Positions 24,788-33,385 of a DNA stretch of 64,000 nt are shown here, one piece after another; the stretch's first letter is position 1, and every line of letters starts with the position of its first letter. Under the pieces are notes generated by a model that did no database searches, was not told the DNA's origin, and saw only the letters and a list, made by a program, of their open reading frames with translations. Source of the stretch: Tectiglobus sp965224045 (GTDB lineage Bacteria > Pseudomonadota > Alphaproteobacteria > Rhizobiales > Hyphomicrobiaceae); NCBI GenBank assembly GCA_965224045.1, contig CBDCYD010000004.1:133764-197763 (forward strand), in the 5' to 3' direction. A program made the position numbers and the translations under genes.

Positions 24788-25414
24788 TTACGGCAGGCGG
24801 CGGATCAGATGTTCGACGGTGAGGAAATGTTCACGGCCCCAATAAAGATCACTGCCGTCGAGCAAGAGGCTTGGGACGCCAAAGACGCCGGCGGCTTCGG
24901 CGGCGGCTTGGATTTCGTGAAGTTCAGTGCGGCCCGGGCCCGCCGCAAATGCGGCAAATCCGTCAGTCGGGGCGCCAGCCTCGGCTAAGACCGCTGAGAT
25001 TTCGGCCACGTCCTCGATGTCGAGTTCGCGCTTCCAGAAGCGTTCGAAGACGTGGTCATTGTAGGTGCGGAACACATCGTGGCGTTTGGCCCACAGCAGA
25101 CCGATGTTGGCAACTGATGAGTCGAATATCTTTTTCGGGCCGCGGATGGTGAGCCCGCGCCGATTGGCCTCGCGGCGGCAGTCCATGTAGCTGTATTTTA
25201 CGCGACGCCACTGATGTGCGTTGCGCGTTTCTTCGATCACATTGCCCCTGGCGTCGACAGTGGCATCGCCGAGGTAAGACGGGATGTCGAGGGTGTACGG
25301 CAGCCAGTCGATCGGTACGCCGGTGGTGATTTCCAGCTCGTAGGCGGGTTCGACCGCGAGATAGGCGTAAGGGCTCTTATAGTCGATGTAGAACTGAACG
25401 GTGGGTGCGGTCAT
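24788..25414 (-). CDS. DsbA-fold isomerase, 2-hydroxychromene-2-carboxylate isomerase-like
   Basis: 208 residues. The N-terminal FYIDYKSPYAYLAVEPAYEL is the thioredoxin strand and active-site loop of the HCCA isomerase/kappa-GST family, with SPYAY in place of CXXC. A helical insertion follows and the fold closes with GVFGVPSLLLDGSDLYWGREH. These enzymes use glutathione in aromatic ring degradation. It lies 63 bases downstream of the acyl-CoA ligase on the same strand, with a second paralogue at 27072, so the three are likely one operon. Confidence 0.84.
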   Translation of the reverse strand: MTAPTVQFYIDYKSPYAYLAVEPAYELEITTGVPIDWLPYTLDIPSYLGDATVDARGNVIEETRNAHQWRRVKYSYMDCRREANRRGLTIRGPKKIFDSSVANIGLLWAKRHDVFRTYNDHVFERFWKRELDIEDVAEISAVLAEAGAPTDGFAAFAAGPGRTELHEIQAAAEAAGVFGVPSLLLDGSDLYWGREHFLTVEHLIRRLP

Positions 25415-25477
25415 CAGATAACACCTTGCGGCTGCGTTCCATGCGTCGTGCAGGACCGTCGGGCACTGTCGCGCCTG

Positions 25478-26989
25478 TCATGTTTGCGGTTCATCGTCGA
25501 ACATCCGGCGCAGTTCGCGCTTGAGGACCTTGCCGGAGGGATTGCGTGGAAGGGTGTCCATCAGGATCAAATCGCGCGGTATCTTGAAACCGCCCAGGTG
25601 CCGGCGGCAGTGGGATTGAAGTTGCTCCAAATCGAGGCTATGGCCGGGGCGCGTGACGACGACGGCAACCGGCGTCTCACCCCAGCGTATGTCCGGGCGC
25701 GCGATCACCGCGGCTTCGAGAATTTGCGGCATTTCGTAAAGCACGCGCTCAATCTCGGACGATGCGATGTTCTCGCCGCCGGAAATGATCATGTCCTTCT
25801 TGCGGTCTGTCAGATAGAGGAAACCGTCCTCATCGAGGTAGCCGACATCGCCAGACCTGAGCCAGCCATCCGGCCAGAACGCGGCGGCCGTGCGCTCCTC
25901 GTCTTTCCAGTAGCCGCGCGTCACTTTCTCGCCGCGCATGCAGATCTCGCCTTCCTGGTGAGCTTCGAGCCGGTTGCCGTCGTCGTCCCGAATTTCGACA
26001 TCGACATGCATTGTCGGCCTGCCTGTGGAGCCAATTTTTTCGATCTCACGGCCGGCTTCCATGAAGGTGTCGCCAGAGACCGTCTCGGTCATGCCGTAGG
26101 CGTCGATATAGCGAGCGTTGGGAAACGTTTCGATGAACGTGCGGATGCGCGCTTCCGGTGTGCGCTCACCGCCAGCAATGCACCATTTGAAGGTCGAGAC
26201 GTCATAGTTGGCGGTATCGGGCAGTGCGAGGATGGCGTTGGTCATGACCGGCGGCAGCCAGGCACCGATGATCCCTTCGCGCTGGATCGTCTCGAGGACG
26301 CTTGTGGCGTCGAAATCTTCCATCAGCACGATGGTTCCGCCAACCCAGAACACGGCGCTGCCCGGCAGGTCGAATCCACCGACGTGATAGAGCGGGCCGA
26401 CCACCAGCAGCCGATCGGCCGCCGTCAGGTTGAGGGTGATGATGTGGTCGATGTTCTTCCAGTAGACATTGCCGTAGGTGTGCGTCACCCCCTTCGGCCG
26501 GTCGGTCGTGCCGGAGGTATACATCAGCCGGAAGAGCGTTTCGGGTGTGCACTCGGCTGCCGGCGGGGTGACGCGATTGCGGCCGGCGGCCTGTCGAATG
26601 TCGCGTCTTGAACTGTCGGTGAGTTCGGTCTGGTTGATGTGAAGTCCGTCCGTCAAATGTTTGAGGTCGGTGTCGACGACGATGAACTTGGCGCCGGCGT
26701 GTTCGGTGATGTAGGCGACCTCTTCGGATGACAGGCGGTAGTTGAGCGGCAGGGCGATGGCGCCCAGGTGGCTCAGTGCGAAGACGATATCGAAATAGGC
26801 CGGGGAGTTCTTCATCAACAAAGCGACGACTGTGCCCGGTGCGGCACCGAAATGGCGCAGCCAGCCGGCCGCGCGCAGTGCGCGGTCGTGCATCTCGGCA
26901 TAGGTGATGCGAAGATCGCCGAACACCACCGCTTCCGCGTTGGGGCGAGTGCGGGCGTGATAGTCGAGAATGCGGGTCAGGTTCTGCAT
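25478..26989 (-). CDS. AMP-forming acyl-CoA synthetase/ligase
   Basis: 503 residues of the ANL superfamily. The P-loop-like motif is MYTSGTTDRPKGVTHTYGN. The adenylate motif is DAYGMTETVSGD. The hinge is GWLRSGDVGYLDEDGFLYLTDRKKDMIISGGENI. The catalytic lysine is in RNPSGKVLKRELR. It activates a carboxylic acid to its CoA thioester; a medium-chain or aromatic acid is likely. It is flanked by two HCCA-isomerase-like genes, suggesting breakdown of an aromatic or polycyclic compound. Confidence 0.93.
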   Translation of the reverse strand: MQNLTRILDYHARTRPNAEAVVFGDLRITYAEMHDRALRAAGWLRHFGAAPGTVVALLMKNSPAYFDIVFALSHLGAIALPLNYRLSSEEVAYITEHAGAKFIVVDTDLKHLTDGLHINQTELTDSSRRDIRQAAGRNRVTPPAAECTPETLFRLMYTSGTTDRPKGVTHTYGNVYWKNIDHIITLNLTAADRLLVVGPLYHVGGFDLPGSAVFWVGGTIVLMEDFDATSVLETIQREGIIGAWLPPVMTNAILALPDTANYDVSTFKWCIAGGERTPEARIRTFIETFPNARYIDAYGMTETVSGDTFMEAGREIEKIGSTGRPTMHVDVEIRDDDGNRLEAHQEGEICMRGEKVTRGYWKDEERTAAAFWPDGWLRSGDVGYLDEDGFLYLTDRKKDMIISGGENIASSEIERVLYEMPQILEAAVIARPDIRWGETPVAVVVTRPGHSLDLEQLQSHCRRHLGGFKIPRDLILMDTLPRNPSGKVLKRELRRMFDDEPQT

Positions 26990-27071
26990 CGGCTGAGGTC
27001 CCGTGGGCGATTGCCCGATCCAACCAACACCGCATGGGCGTCACGGTGTGCAGACCGGCGACGGGCTATGG

Positions 27072-27677
27072 TCAGGCAAGGCTTGCGAGCTTCTTGGCGA
27101 CGAAATGAACGCGGTCTTGGCCCCACATGACCTCGCCGTCCTCGAAGACAAAGCTCGGGGCGCCGAAGACGCCGGCTGCCACCGCCTCCTCCGTGTTGCG
27201 AGTGACGATCGCGTCGCATTCGTCGTCGTCCGGGCCGGCGGCACGGACGGCGTCGGCGTCGATGCCGGCGCGTGCGGCTGCTTCCTGCAATACCGGCCAG
27301 TCGCCAATATTCTTGTCCTGCTCCCACAACGACTTGCCGATTTCATGCGAGAGGCGCACGGCGTCTTGACCGGCGATCGCGGCGGAGACGACCAGGCGGC
27401 AGCCGAGCGTTTCATCGGATGGGAAATTTTTCGGCTCGAGCACGATGGGGATCGCCAGTTCCTCGCGCCAGCGCTTCAATTCCATCATGCGGTAGGCCTG
27501 GCGTTCAGGCGAACGCTTGGGCAGAGGCAGCCCGCCGGTTTGCGAAAAGATGTCGGAGAAACGTGACGGCTTGGCGTTGACGGTAATGTTGTGCCTGGCG
27601 ATCAGATCGAGAAAGCGGGCACTCGCAAGATACGTCCACGGGGAATTGAGTGAGAGGTAGTAATCGATCCTGGCCAT
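27072..27677 (-). CDS. Second DsbA-fold HCCA isomerase-like protein
   Basis: 201 residues from MARIDYYLSLNSPWTYLAS. SPWTY occupies the active-site loop, and GVFGAPSFVFEDGEVMWGQDRVHF gives the conserved cis-proline strand. It is a paralogue of the protein at 24788, with low similarity except at these motifs. It is first in the probable three-gene operon with the acyl-CoA ligase, 82 bases upstream of it. Confidence 0.84.
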   Translation of the reverse strand: MARIDYYLSLNSPWTYLASARFLDLIARHNITVNAKPSRFSDIFSQTGGLPLPKRSPERQAYRMMELKRWREELAIPIVLEPKNFPSDETLGCRLVVSAAIAGQDAVRLSHEIGKSLWEQDKNIGDWPVLQEAAARAGIDADAVRAAGPDDDECDAIVTRNTEEAVAAGVFGAPSFVFEDGEVMWGQDRVHFVAKKLASLA

Positions 27678-27927
27678 GTCGGACGCCGTCCTGATTGTGG
27701 GGTTGTCGAGGGCCGTCGCGCTGGCGACAACGGCTCTATTGATCAAGCCAACGACTACGCCGTGGCACAACCGCGTGCAAGTTTGTATGTGCGTGCCGTG
27801 GGCGACCGCACCTTCGAAAGTGCCGGCGTGACCGGCCGAACGGGCCGGCGATGTCAGGGTTGTGGCAAGGCGGGCTGTCGCCCTGATACGATCTTGTCAA
27901 TCTTGCGCGACTGTGCGGTTTGCCTGC

Positions 27928-28467
27928 TCAGACGGGCCTGTCCCAAGCCATCGCGACCGGATGGCGTGGCAACGGGCGAACGTCGCGGATCCAGTTGCGA
28001 TTCAGGAACGGCAGACAAACCTGAATGTCATCCGGTTCCAGCGGCCGCGGGTGGCGGTAGGGCGGACGGTCAAAGAGCCATGGCGGTGTCGCGCCGACTG
28101 TGCGGCCGTCGATCATGTCGTCGAGCACGGCATTCCACAGCCTGTAGCAGCTCAACAGGGTGAAGCAGGCCGGAACGCTGACATCGATCGCCCAAATTCC
28201 CGCATCGCGTTCGACTTCGCTTAGCAAGCCATCGGCAACGACGTAGGTTGGCGGCCCGCCGAGGGCGGGCGCCCTTGGCCAGGCCCAGACCGGCGGGTAG
28301 CCTGCGGTTGAAAGGCCGCGACGCGACATCTGAATGCTCATCCAGGCGTAGGCGCGGTTCCACGGGTTCAAGCGACCACCGCGATGCCAGCGGGCGCGAT
28401 AGATGCGCTGATGGGCCAGCCATTGGCGCACGTGCCTGCTTTGAAATGTCGTGAGTTCGATGCGCAT
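27928..28467 (-). CDS. DUF3841-like protein
   Basis: About 179 residues from MRIELTTFQSRHVRQW. The motifs YAWMSIQMSRRG, GYPPVWAWPRA and FTLLSCYRLWNAVLDDMI correspond to the conserved parts of DUF3841, a family of unknown function rich in Trp and Pro. No signal peptide or membrane segment is seen. The start could also be at 28503. No known partner; it sits 65 bases after the CGNR regulator on the same strand. Confidence 0.6.
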   Translation of the reverse strand: MRIELTTFQSRHVRQWLAHQRIYRARWHRGGRLNPWNRAYAWMSIQMSRRGLSTAGYPPVWAWPRAPALGGPPTYVVADGLLSEVERDAGIWAIDVSVPACFTLLSCYRLWNAVLDDMIDGRTVGATPPWLFDRPPYRHPRPLEPDDIQVCLPFLNRNWIRDVRPLPRHPVAMAWDRPV

Positions 28468-28532
28468 TGCCAGTTCCCGTTGCCCGGCAGGATGTGCAAC
28501 CATCGCGAATTCCTTGCCGCCGCGCCAACGCG

Positions 28533-29153
28533 TTATCTGTGTCTCATGTAGTAGCGGCGAACTTTGTCACGGTTGCCACAATCCGACATGCTGCACCATT
28601 TTCGGCGCCCCGGCCGTGAACGGTCGACGAACAGCCAGTGGCAGCCGGGGCAGGCTTTGATGCGACCGGGAGGCAGGCGGTAGAGCGCGTCGAGAATTTG
28701 CATCGCGATCAAAGCGACTAGGGCATCGGGGTTTGCTATGCGCTTTGGGGCGATCGTGCGCGGTCCTTCGTCGTGGCATTCAAGATGCAATTTCGAGATC
28801 GTGTCGCCGGCTATGCGGGCCACCGCTGCGACGGCGTCGGACGGGATGGAGTGCCCAGCTGCGACGGCGTCAAAAACCCGACCACCCGCAGTACGAAGTT
28901 TGGTCAGACGTTTGACCAGATCAGTTTCCGACGTGTGAAGATCGCGTGTCAGCCGGCGGGCCACCGACTTTTCGAGGAGGCCTGCGTGCTCGCACCAGCC
29001 GGCGATCTTATCGAGCGAGTTGAAGCGATCGACTGCAAGGGCCGGGTCGGCGCGGTGCGATAGCGTGTTGACAAAATCGAGCGCGGGATGGCCGCCGATC
29101 AAATGCTCGGGCAGCCAGGGCGGGACATCGTGATCTGTCGATTGACTAACCAT
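28533..29153 (-). CDS. CGNR zinc-finger (ABATE domain) transcriptional regulator
   Basis: 206 residues. The N-terminal ABATE domain opens HLIGGHPALDFVNTLSHR. The C-terminal CGNR zinc finger is KACPGCHWLFVDRSRPGRRKWCSMSDCGNRDKVRRYY, with all four cysteines. It is presumed to sense a ligand and bind DNA. Its ATG lies inside a 28-bp palindrome shared with the divergent azlC gene, whose start is only 24 bases away, so it probably controls azlCD and itself. Confidence 0.88.
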   Translation of the reverse strand: MVSQSTDHDVPPWLPEHLIGGHPALDFVNTLSHRADPALAVDRFNSLDKIAGWCEHAGLLEKSVARRLTRDLHTSETDLVKRLTKLRTAGGRVFDAVAAGHSIPSDAVAAVARIAGDTISKLHLECHDEGPRTIAPKRIANPDALVALIAMQILDALYRLPPGRIKACPGCHWLFVDRSRPGRRKWCSMSDCGNRDKVRRYYMRHR

Positions 29154-29174
29154 TAAACTATAGTTAATTGGTTA
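29147..29174. promoter_or_regulatory. Shared divergent operator/promoter palindrome, CGNR regulator and azlC
   Basis: An almost perfect 28-bp AT-rich palindrome with TAACCA and TGGTTA arms and the core ACTATAGT. TATAGT can serve as -10 in both directions, placing the transcription starts at or within a few bases of both start codons. That suggests leaderless messages and an autoregulated switch. Confidence 0.6.
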
Positions 29175-29177
29175 TAA

Positions 29178-29870
29178 ATGAGTTTGCAATCGCGATCCGA
29201 ATTTTTCAGCGCCGTGCGGGATATCTCGCCGCTGGCGGTTGGCGTGGCTGTTTACGGGCTGGCGTTCGGTCTGCTTGCAGCGCAGGCGCACATGGATGAG
29301 CTGCAGGTGGGCGTGATGGGCGGTCTCGTGTTTGCGGGCGCCGCACAAATCGTCGCCGTCGAGCGGCTTGTTGCGGGCGCGGGTGCGTTTGCAGCCTTTA
29401 TCGCGGCGCTGGCGCTCAATCTGAGGCTGGTTCTCGTCACCGCCTCGGTGAGGGATATCTTCGTGCGGCGTCCCTTCTGGCAGGTCTTGCTCGGTGCCCA
29501 CATGACGACGGACGAAAACTGGGCGCTGATGTTGTCGACGCGTGCAAAGGGGCGCGACGTCGGTTACTGGTATCTCGTGGGTGGCGGCGCATGCCTCATC
29601 GTGACATGGCTTTGCGCCACCGTCTCCGGCGTCGCCTTTGCCGCCGCGATCCCTGAGCCGAAGGCGCTCGGGATGGATTTTGCCTTTACCGCAGCGTTCA
29701 TCGCGATAGCACGATCGCTTTGGACGGGCACACGAGATCTCGCTCCCTGGGGCGTCGCGCTGGCTGGTGTTGCTGCTACGGTCGGCAGTGGGCTTCTGGA
29801 CCCGTCGTGGGCGATTGTTGTCGGCGGCGTTTGCGGCGCTGGCGTTGCGGGGCTGTTGGATCATGGCTGA
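29178..29870 (+). CDS. azlC: AzlC, branched-chain amino acid exporter large subunit
   Basis: 230 residues from MSLQSRSEFFSAVRDISPLAVGV. About seven hydrophobic helices, with family motifs GLAFGLLAAQAHMDELQVGVMGGLVFAGAAQ and ALALNLRLVLVTASVRD. With AzlD it exports branched-chain or similar amino acids. It overlaps azlD by eight bases. The upstream CGNR gene is divergent and is its likely regulator. Confidence 0.92.
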   Translation: MSLQSRSEFFSAVRDISPLAVGVAVYGLAFGLLAAQAHMDELQVGVMGGLVFAGAAQIVAVERLVAGAGAFAAFIAALALNLRLVLVTASVRDIFVRRPFWQVLLGAHMTTDENWALMLSTRAKGRDVGYWYLVGGGACLIVTWLCATVSGVAFAAAIPEPKALGMDFAFTAAFIAIARSLWTGTRDLAPWGVALAGVAATVGSGLLDPSWAIVVGGVCGAGVAGLLDHG

Positions 29871-30156
29871 CATTTGGGCGTTGATCACCGGACTCGCCGC
29901 GGCGACGTTTGCCATCCGTCTTGGCGGCATCTATCTCGGGCAAAGCCTGCCGCAGGACGGACCATGGGCACGTGCGCTCAATGCGCTGCCCGGATGCCTA
30001 ATCGTTTCGCTGGTATCTGTGGCGCTCGTATCCGGCGGTCCGCAGGAATGGGCCGCAGGCACACTGGCGGCGGTGGCAGCGATCCTGACTAGAAGCCTAC
30101 CGATTACCATGGTTGTCGGAATTTTGACGATTCTGGCATTGCGCCAGATTTCCTGA
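29863..30156 (+). CDS. azlD: AzlD, small subunit of the amino acid exporter
   Basis: 97 residues from MADIWALITGLAAATFAIRLGG. Three hydrophobic helices, with the AzlD-type segment ALNALPGCLIVSLVSVAL. The ATG is inside the end of azlC, so the two are translationally coupled. Confidence 0.9.
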   Translation: MADIWALITGLAAATFAIRLGGIYLGQSLPQDGPWARALNALPGCLIVSLVSVALVSGGPQEWAAGTLAAVAAILTRSLPITMVVGILTILALRQIS

Positions 30157-30222
30157 TGCGGGAACGCGAGCGGTTGGGGCGGCTCATCCTTCGCGTGCCG
30201 ATCGGGAGCAGATGACCACGCC

Positions 30223-31533
30223 TTAGCGGAACCAACCCCAGCCCTTCTTTTTCCGCGACTTCACGGATTGTTCGGACTCGTTGCAGACATCCGCGATCCA
30301 ACTTTGCTCCAGTTCATCCGCGGACTGCATCCGGCCGAGGATCATTTTCTCCGACATCGGGACGGTGAAGGCGTAGCGACCGTGGCGGCTGCGATAGACC
30401 AGGCCCTTATCCGTCAGCGCGTGCAGCAGCTGGCTCGCCTGACCGTTGGTGAAGTGACTGATGTGGGAGATTTCACTCGCGGAGAAATCCGGCAGGTCAT
30501 CGTTAGGACGCATGGCAACGAAGCGGAGAAATTCGCGCTGCTTGTCTGTCGTCTTGTTCCAGCGTGCGCCGAACAGCCCGGCGTCCAGCCGGTCGATGAC
30601 GTCCGGCTCCGGGAAATCCTGCTCGGACAGGAAGCCGCCGTTCTTGAGCAACCCGTCGACCAGTTCCTTGCCGAAAAACTGGATCAGGTAGGGATAGCCG
30701 CCCGACAAGTCGATGGCCTTGGCGATCACACCCTTCGACGGATGAAGTGGTGGTGAGAGCTTGCTCAACGGGCTGACGATCGCAGACGCGGTTTCAGTGC
30801 GCGTCAATCGTTCGAGGCGGAGCACGCGAAACATCCGCTCGGTGTAGGTGCGCGTTTCCGTCAAAGCATCATGAACGCTCGGCAGGCCGCTCAGCACCAG
30901 AATGCAGGGCGCCACACCATCCTGCTTTTGCAACGCGGCGATGGTTTCGATCAGCATCGACATGGGGAACTGATCGTCCTCGGCGTGATCCGACAAGCAT
31001 TGCGCCTCGTCGTACATGAAGGCGAGACCACTCATTCTGGATTTGGCGACGATCGAAAGTGCCGTTGAAAGGGCTGCCTTGAGTTTGTCGCTGGGCAACC
31101 CCGGTGCTCGTTCATACACACTCTTGAGCTGATCGAAGACTTCGGCGTGTTTCTCATTTTGAGAGATGGCGAGTTCATTGCCTGCTGCAGAGTTTGCCCG
31201 ATCGCTCTCTTCCGATTGGGCGGTGCGTGCCAGGGCGGACGCAACATCGGTCAGGATGCGCAGCGCGAGGCGTTCTTCTGTGAGCGAAGAAGACTCTGAC
31301 AGGTCAACGCCCGCCCACAACCAGTAGTGCTCACGCGCGGCGGACTTGAGATGTTCCATGAGAACCGTCTTGCCGAACCCGCGCAAGCCGGTGATGAGGA
31401 CATTTTCGGTTATGACTTTCTGGCGCAACGAGCGTCGGAAGAATTCGAGTTCGTCTTGTCGACCGCCTAGGACGGGTGGTTGATGGCCGGCGCCCGGTCT
31501 AAATGGATTTTCGATTAAGAGCTGTCGATCCAT
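30223..31533 (-). CDS. Orphan AAA+ ATPase with C-terminal winged helix
   Basis: 436 residues from MDRQLLIENPFRPGAGHQPP, with GAGGGA upstream. Walker A is GLRGFGKT (about 49-56). Walker B is LAFMYDEAQ, followed by a sensor-1-like LVLSGLPS. The order matches archaeal-ATPase/ORC1-CDC6-like or STAND-type ATPases. The last 90 residues form a winged helix (SEISHISHFTNGQASQLLHALTDKGLVY) and a basic tail. No partner gene is adjacent, so the role is unknown. Two DnaA-box-like sequences lie in its upstream region. Confidence 0.75.
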   Translation of the reverse strand: MDRQLLIENPFRPGAGHQPPVLGGRQDELEFFRRSLRQKVITENVLITGLRGFGKTVLMEHLKSAAREHYWLWAGVDLSESSSLTEERLALRILTDVASALARTAQSEESDRANSAAGNELAISQNEKHAEVFDQLKSVYERAPGLPSDKLKAALSTALSIVAKSRMSGLAFMYDEAQCLSDHAEDDQFPMSMLIETIAALQKQDGVAPCILVLSGLPSVHDALTETRTYTERMFRVLRLERLTRTETASAIVSPLSKLSPPLHPSKGVIAKAIDLSGGYPYLIQFFGKELVDGLLKNGGFLSEQDFPEPDVIDRLDAGLFGARWNKTTDKQREFLRFVAMRPNDDLPDFSASEISHISHFTNGQASQLLHALTDKGLVYRSRHGRYAFTVPMSEKMILGRMQSADELEQSWIADVCNESEQSVKSRKKKGWGWFR

Positions 31534-31618
31534 GGAGCGATATCCCTCGTGATCAGCACGAAATTGCGCTGCTCCCAAAACCCCTGTGGCCGCATCGCAC
31601 GTAGTTGAGCACAACATC

Positions 31619-31638
31619 TTATCCACAATTTGTCCACA
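31619..31638 (+). promoter_or_regulatory. Tandem DnaA-box-like sequences
   Basis: TTATCCACA (31619-31627) is a perfect match to the strong DnaA box, and TTGTCCACA (31630-31638) follows two bases later. They lie in the 349-base gap upstream of the orphan AAA+ gene. No other part of that gap looks coding; a 69-codon plus-strand frame at 31729 has no family-like features. Confidence 0.5.
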
Positions 31639-31882
31639 AGCATTGACATTCAATCTCGTTGAAAATCCTGGCGGAAGCCTTTGAAATGACGAGGGCTGAA
31701 TACCTTTGAAAGTGCCACGGAGACCGCAATGTTTGATGGACTGTCAGGCGGACACCGTGTCAGTGCGCGATCGTCTTTCCGTGGACGGATTGTGTGTCAG
31801 CGGTCGATTGTCGACCGGTTCGCGACGGCGTCAAAGCTAATCCTCGGCAAGCGCGCGAATGTGGGTGATTGCGGCCCCGGCA

Positions 31883-33385
31883 CTAGTCGATATGTGTCAG
31901 CCAGAGCGCGAGGTCCGGGAACATCATCACCAAGATGAGCGCCGACAGTTGCAGCAGGACGAATGGAATGATGCCGGTGTAAATGCTTTGGATTTTGACT
32001 TCCTTGGGTGCAATGCCCTTCAAATAGAACAATGCAAAGCCGAAGGGCGGCGTGAGGAACGATGTCTGCAGATTGACCGCCATCAAGATGGTGAACCAGA
32101 TCAGCACATCCGACTTTGCGACATGGTCCCCGAAGTCGAGGCCGGCGACCAACGGTGCAAAGACCGGCAATACGATCAATACGATCTCGAGAAAGTCGAG
32201 AAAGAAGCCGAGAACGAAGACAATGGCCATGATCAGGAAGAGCAGGCCCCATGGATCCAGGCCAGACTCGAGAATGAACTCCTCGACGATTTCGTCACCG
32301 CCGAGCGACCGGTAGACGTAAGCAAAGCAGGTGGCGCTGACGATTATGAAAAAGATCATCGCGATCGTCCGGGCCGATGTGTGGCAGACGTCCTGCAGTA
32401 CTTTTGTGCTCAGCCGGCCGTTGAACATCGCTAAACACATGGCACCGAATGCGCCGACGGCGCCTGCTTCGCTCGGTGTCGCCCAGCCCATCAGGATCGA
32501 GCCCTTGATTAGCGCGATCAGGAATACGGGTGGAATGAAGCTGCGCAGCAGGAGCGCCGGCATCTCGCCTGCCGGCACCTGCAGAGCGTCCGGCGGCAGC
32601 GGTGGTGCGAGTGACGGTCTCACTGCACACAGCATGGCGACGAATATGAGATAGAGGCAGGCGAGCCCCAGGCCCGGCACGATCGCCGCCATGAAGACGT
32701 CGCCGACCGAAATGGCAAGCAGGTCAGCCATGATGATCAGCATGATGCTCGGCGGGATGAGAATACCCAAGGTGCCGGATGCCGCGATCGTGCCGGTCGC
32801 CAGGGCATGCGAATAACCCTGACGCATCATGGTCGGCAGGGCGAGTGCCGTCATCATCGTGACCGATGCACCGATGATGCCGGTCATCGCCGCAAGTATC
32901 GTACCCATGATGGTGACGGCGAGTGCCAGGGCGCCGGGAACGCGCTTCAGGAGCACCTGAACGCAGTAGAGCAGGTTGTTGGCGACGCCGCTGCGCTCCA
33001 TCATGACGCCCATGAAGACGAATGCGGGCACGGCGACGAGGACGAGGTTCTCGGCCGCCTGTCCCCAGATCCGCGGGACGAAGTTGAAGAATTCTATGAG
33101 CTTGAAGGCATCGAGAAAGTAGCCGATGAGGCCGTATGTCAGCGCCACGCCGCCAAGTATGAAGGCAACCGGGTAGCCGGAAAAGAGCAAGCTTGCCAGA
33201 GTGAGGAACATCATGATCGGCAGCAGTTGCTGCGCGCCATAGAGAAGCTCTTCGCGCTGCGCGGATGGCAACAGAGAAACATAGATCGCGAGTGCGGAAA
33301 TCAGCACGAGCAGGGAAAGCAAGACGACAGGCGCAATCCAACCCGTGGTCTTGTTTTCGGCAGATTGGTCTGGAACCTCGGCCAC
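31883..33385 (-). CDS. TRAP transporter large permease, DctM family (orphan)
   Basis: 500 residues from GTG 33385, with GGGAG nine bases upstream. There are about 12 hydrophobic segments, an N-terminal leader helix (VVLLSLLVLISALAIYVSLL), and DctM motifs VAVPAFVFMGVMMERSG, GASVTMMTALALPTMMRQGY and LGILIPPSIMLIIMADL. It should import an organic acid using a sodium or proton gradient. TRAP systems need a DctQ subunit and a periplasmic binding protein, and neither is encoded on either side here. Confidence 0.88.
   Translation of the reverse strand: MAEVPDQSAENKTTGWIAPVVLLSLLVLISALAIYVSLLPSAQREELLYGAQQLLPIMMFLTLASLLFSGYPVAFILGGVALTYGLIGYFLDAFKLIEFFNFVPRIWGQAAENLVLVAVPAFVFMGVMMERSGVANNLLYCVQVLLKRVPGALALAVTIMGTILAAMTGIIGASVTMMTALALPTMMRQGYSHALATGTIAASGTLGILIPPSIMLIIMADLLAISVGDVFMAAIVPGLGLACLYLIFVAMLCAVRPSLAPPLPPDALQVPAGEMPALLLRSFIPPVFLIALIKGSILMGWATPSEAGAVGAFGAMCLAMFNGRLSTKVLQDVCHTSARTIAMIFFIIVSATCFAYVYRSLGGDEIVEEFILESGLDPWGLLFLIMAIVFVLGFFLDFLEIVLIVLPVFAPLVAGLDFGDHVAKSDVLIWFTILMAVNLQTSFLTPPFGFALFYLKGIAPKEVKIQSIYTGIIPFVLLQLSALILVMMFPDLALWLTHID

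Noticed and set aside
27762..28224. Plus-strand frames over the DUF3841-like gene
   Set aside because: Antisense to a better supported gene and without family-like sequence.
31729..31938. 69-codon plus-strand frame between the AAA+ and TRAP genes
   Set aside because: No ribosome site, no recognisable sequence, and its end overlaps the TRAP gene on the other strand.
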